Part shown: one piece after another, positions 60,618-64,000 of the stretch
Layout: each line of letters opens with the position of its first letter
Numbering within the stretch: the stretch's first letter is position 1
Notes under the pieces: model-generated
Seen by the model: the letters and a program-made list of their open reading frames with translations, nothing else
What the model was told of the DNA's origin: nothing
Database searches by the model: none
Program-made: the position numbers and the translations under genes
DNA from: Physcomitrium patens
Lineage: Eukaryota; Streptophyta; Bryopsida; Funariales; Funariaceae
Assembly: GCF_000002425.4 (NCBI RefSeq)
Contig: NC_037260.1
Location: 17,170,638-17,234,637 of the forward strand
Direction: 5' to 3'
Length of the DNA stretch: 64,000 nucleotides

Positions 60618-63241
60618 TTTTGGAGCGTCTGCCAGAAGATGGTGCTTCTAATGGATGTGTGTGGATGTGAAGTTGCTTTTTGTAATTGATTGTGCTTGGT
60701 TTTGTTGAGTGAGAAATTCAAGTAGCTCTTCATCATTGGTAAGTTTTCTACATCTCTTCCTTAATAGTAGAAACAAAGCATTTCTATTTCTTACTTTATA
60801 ACATAGTAAATTTTTTATTGTTGAGTTGATTGTTGATTTACTCGTGGGTTTTCGTCAATCAGTTTTTACTTGTTGCATGTTTCAACTTCAAAATTTTGAA
60901 ATTATGTATCTTGATGTGAGCTTTCTAGAAAGCTATCACATGTTTGAAATGGACTAAAATTGAATTTTTAGTGGATTTTTGATTAGAAGGGGATTCACTA
61001 CCTTGGCAATTTTATGTACTCCAAGTTGCTCTCAGGTTTTCATCAATCAGTTTTAATATGTTGCATATTTGATAGTGAATTTTTTTGAGGTTGTGTATCT
61101 TGATGTTAGCTTTTCAAAAAGCTATTGCATGTTCAAATTGGAATTGATACGAATTTACAGTGAGTTTTATAACTCCTTTGGCAGTTTTATGTACCACATA
61201 ATTTTAAAATAAATAAATTGATTTAAATATTTAAATATATTAAATTAATTAAATTAAAAATAATAATATTAAAATAAATAAATTATTTAAATAAAAAAAC
61301 TTTTTAATATTTAATTTTACTTTTAACTTTTAATTTTACATTTATTTTTAGTTAATATTATTTTGTTTTTAATTCTTAATTTTTTTTAATTTTTTACTTT
61401 TAATTTAATTTTAATTTTAATTTTAATTTTTACTTCTATTCTATTTTACTTATCTTTTTATATTTGCTTTCTTTGTTTAATTCTTACTTTTATTTTTATT
61501 TATTAATATTATGATTTTTTATTTTTTATTATTTAATTATTTTATCATTTTCATTTTTATTTTTTATTTTTTTTCATGCATGATAGTTTTATGTATTGAA
61601 ATAAGTTAATATATTTTTCATTTATTCAATAATTTATTTCTTTGCAATAGTGTTATTTCTAATCCTAAGTAGAATTTGAGTAGTTAAATGTTAGTATTAG
61701 CATTGTTTGGTTGTTCTCTTTAGGTGGTTGTCACTTGCAAGCATAAAGGGTAGAACTCATCTTCAAGATTTCTTCCTTATAATTTTTCTAGTTGAAGGCC
61801 TTTCTCTAGTAGTAGGGGGAATTAATCACTCCCTCCACCCCTCATATCATTTCTTTTCATCCTTGTGAACTTCTAGTTGAGGGCTTTTTTTTAGTGGTAA
61901 AGAGATTTAATCATTGTGTCCACTCTTAGTATCTCTTTTATTCATAGAAAGTAGTGTAGAAGAAACTCAACAAAAATCTCAAGAGAATTCTTCATCAACA
62001 AAAGAAAAAGAGATAGGTAGAAAAGTTAGCTAGAAGGAATTTGAAAAAAACAAGAAAAAAAGAAAAAAAGAAGAAAAAAAAAGACCAACAAGTTCAAATC
62101 ATAATCTAAAGTGAGTATCTTTTCAACAAATTTCAATGAATTTAAATTTATTTTATTAACACATATTGTAGTTGACGTGAAGGAGTAAAAAAAGAAAGAA
62201 GGAAAGTATGAATAGCTTGCAACTAAGTAAATCCTTGAACCTTATCAATTATTTTTTCTTTGAAATTTTAGAAAATTTCTTGAATACAAGAAGCAAGAGC
62301 TAGAAATTGGAGGGTAGAATCTAAGAGGAAGACATGAGAAAGATAAATCTCCAATCTCTCTTATAGATGAAGATGAAAGAAAGTAGTTAGAACCTTTAAT
62401 CCATTATCTTTAAGCCTTAAATCTTTATTTAAAACATTTAGTTTAAGATCGGCTAAGAAAGGAGTCACGTATTTTGAAAGTTCATTAACAAGTGACAAGT
62501 TGGTTGGAGATGCAACTAGGTGAGTTCTTCTTCAATGTAGTATGATTTTTTTGCAAAGATATATTTTTGTAACATGATCTTTGTTGTTAACTGTTGTAGT
62601 AGGTAATTCCTTAATTGTCTTATTACAAAAAAGTAAGAAAAAAGAAGAGCTTGGTCCCCTTTTTGTCTCAAAATGGAATTTTTTTCACAACTAAGATTAC
62701 TTAGGATCATTTCTATACAATAGTAGTTTTGTTTAGCAATTAATATCAAGAATAGTCTTACTTGAAGTGATATTTAAGCAAGCATTCTTCTTTTAGTTTT
62801 TTTATTTTTTTTATTTTTCTTCTTTGTCAGAAGGTACTTAAGTGGGTTGTAGGTCGAAGAGTCAAATATTTAAATTATTGAGAAATTGGGTGGATTAAAA
62901 AATACGCTAATTTGAACACTATGTTTATAATCATTTACATCTATTTTTTCACTAGATATAAGCAATCCAACCTATCTTCACTTATAAAAAACCTTGAATC
63001 AATTGGCCAAAAAAACAAATCAAAGCTCAAATAAGTAGAGAGTCAACAGTTGGACAGAAAATCCTCACTTTCAATATTAGAAGACATTTGTGTTTCAAAT
63101 CCAATTGAATCAAGTCTGGAAAAAGAAGTAAGAGAAAAAGAATTAAATCCTAACTCTCTCAACTTACTTGTAGAAGTAAATCAAGAAAGAGAAGGGTCAA
63201 CACCTCATTTTTTTTTAATGGAACATTGTCGTAATACGTAA
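60618..63241 (+). other. Internal leader of the family-D retroelement, no gag recognised
   Basis: AT-rich sequence after the LTR. It contains a duplicated phrase around TTTTCGTCAATCAGTTTTTAC / TTTTCATCAATCAGTTTTAA (about 60,850 and 61,038), a stretch of ATTTT/TTAAA repeats near 61,200-61,570, and purine-rich GAAAAA repeats near 62,040-62,085. No gag or pol domain is found before a family-C LTR interrupts at 63,242. Confidence 0.45.
63050..63241 (+). CDS. Short hypothetical frame at the family-D element's possible gag start
   Basis: A 63-codon frame (MDRKSSLSILEDICVS ...), charged and Glu/Ser-rich, without a recognised domain. It follows a long leader and is cut by the LTR that starts at 63,242. 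It could be the start of a gag-like gene of the element; I have no family match. Confidence 0.25.
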   Translation: MDRKSSLSILEDICVSNPIESSLEKEVREKELNPNSLNLLVEVNQEREGSTPHFFLMEHCRNT

Positions 63242-64000
63242 TGTCTTGCTTGAAAATACTCCGAGCACCTGACTGTAGAAAGTAGAATAGAAATTACAAT
63301 AACAAAAATCTAATTCTAATAGAATATTAATTAAATTCTAATTAGACTATATCAATGCTAAGTAAGCTTTAATAAAATTCAAAGAAACCTCAAAGGAGTT
63401 ATAAGGAAATAATAAGAAATCTTAAAGAAATATTAGAATGATCACAAATATATCTCAAATACATCTTAATTCAATCTTAATTTAATCCTAGTTAAAATCC
63501 TATTGAACTTCATTCAAACTTTAGGCCAAAAACTAACTAAATCTTAAATCTTAAATAAATCCTAATAAAATCATAAATCCTAAATCAAATCCTAACCAAA
63601 TCTTAAACCCTAAATCAAATCCTAACCAAATATTAAATCCTAAATCAAATCCTAAATTCTAATAAAATTCTAATTTTAAATCAAATCCTAACTAGATCCT
63701 AATCCTAAATCAAACTCTAATCAAATCCTAATCCTAAATCAAATCCTAACCAAATTCTTAATCCTAAACCAAATCCTAATCAAATCCTAATCAAATCCTA
63801 ACCCTAAATCAAATCCTAACCAAATCCTAACCCTAAATCAAACCCTAAATAAATCCTAATCTTAAATCAAACTCTAATCAAATCTTAATCCTAAATCAAA
63901 TCCTAATCAAATCCTAAACCAAATCCTAATCCTAAATCATATCCTAAACCAAATCTTAAACCCTAAATCAAATCTTAGTAATTCCTACAATAAATTTATA
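63242..64000 (-). mobile_element. LTR family C, partial, runs off the window
   Basis: Begins TGTCTTGCTTGAAAATACTCC, the reverse complement of a family-C LTR end, followed by the CAGTCAGG-type block. It continues as sequence inversely homologous to 43,380-44,310. The rest lies beyond the window. Confidence 0.75.
63500..63990 (-). repeat. Telomere-like CCTAAATC minisatellite inside LTR family C
   Basis: Some 490 bp of tandem AAATCCTAAATC / AACCCTAAATC units, about 10-16 bases each. Several units contain CCCTAAA, the plant telomere repeat on this strand. It is far longer than the copy at 43,790-43,990. Confidence 0.9.

Noticed and set aside
58131..64000. A CRISPR-like or satellite reading of the tandem repeats
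   Set aside because: The repeats are contiguous degenerate minisatellite units without spacers, inside a plant LTR.

Overview
This is a window of plant nuclear DNA. Two islands of ordinary base composition (about 1-11,470 and 16,325-19,620) sit in very AT-rich sequence packed with nested LTR retrotransposons, many (TA)n microsatellites and long homopolymer runs. No rRNA, tRNA, bacterial operon or CRISPR signal was seen. The plant-specific SIAMESE/SMR-type CDK-inhibitor genes, Ty3/Gypsy elements with plant-type chromodomains, and a tRNA-Asp-like primer site all point to a land plant with a repeat-rich genome. I cannot name the species.

The gene part holds two confident host genes, both on the minus strand and about 16 kb apart: SMR-like gene 1 (1820-2272) and SMR-like gene 2 (18,329-18,727). 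They share the family core, two further short blocks and a start, but their C-termini differ. Both have GGGTC/GACCC repeats a few hundred bases upstream. Between them is a possible plus-strand transcript: a telo-box leader ending in a good splice donor (11,476/11,477), a T-rich AT-rich stretch of 4.85 kb, and a good acceptor (16,324/16,325). This is a hypothesis only.

The right 40 kb is a nest of retroelements. TE-A (26,062-32,209, plus) is a near-complete Ty3/Gypsy element inserted in the 3' LTR of TE-B (25,838-38,297, minus), a decayed chromovirus whose integrase is also split by two LTRs of family C. An inverted family-B LTR follows (38,814-39,355). Then comes a truncated second minus chromovirus, TE-B' (39,431-42,515), whose LTR holds a 1.44-kb insertion. 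TE-3 (42,516 to about 59,540, plus) is a third chromovirus. Its 5' LTR carries a family-C LTR, its RT a 1.25-kb insertion, and its integrase zinc finger the whole TE-2 element (49,436-57,774, minus). TE-2 has long, very similar LTRs but broken genes. The window ends with a family-D LTR, its internal leader, and another family-C LTR running off the edge.

All retroelement genes are broken by stops, frameshifts or deletions; many stops look like C-to-T changes (CGA to TGA, CAG to TAG), as expected from methylated and silenced DNA. The host genes would act in cell-cycle exit and endoreduplication. The retroelements have no shared host role that I can see.
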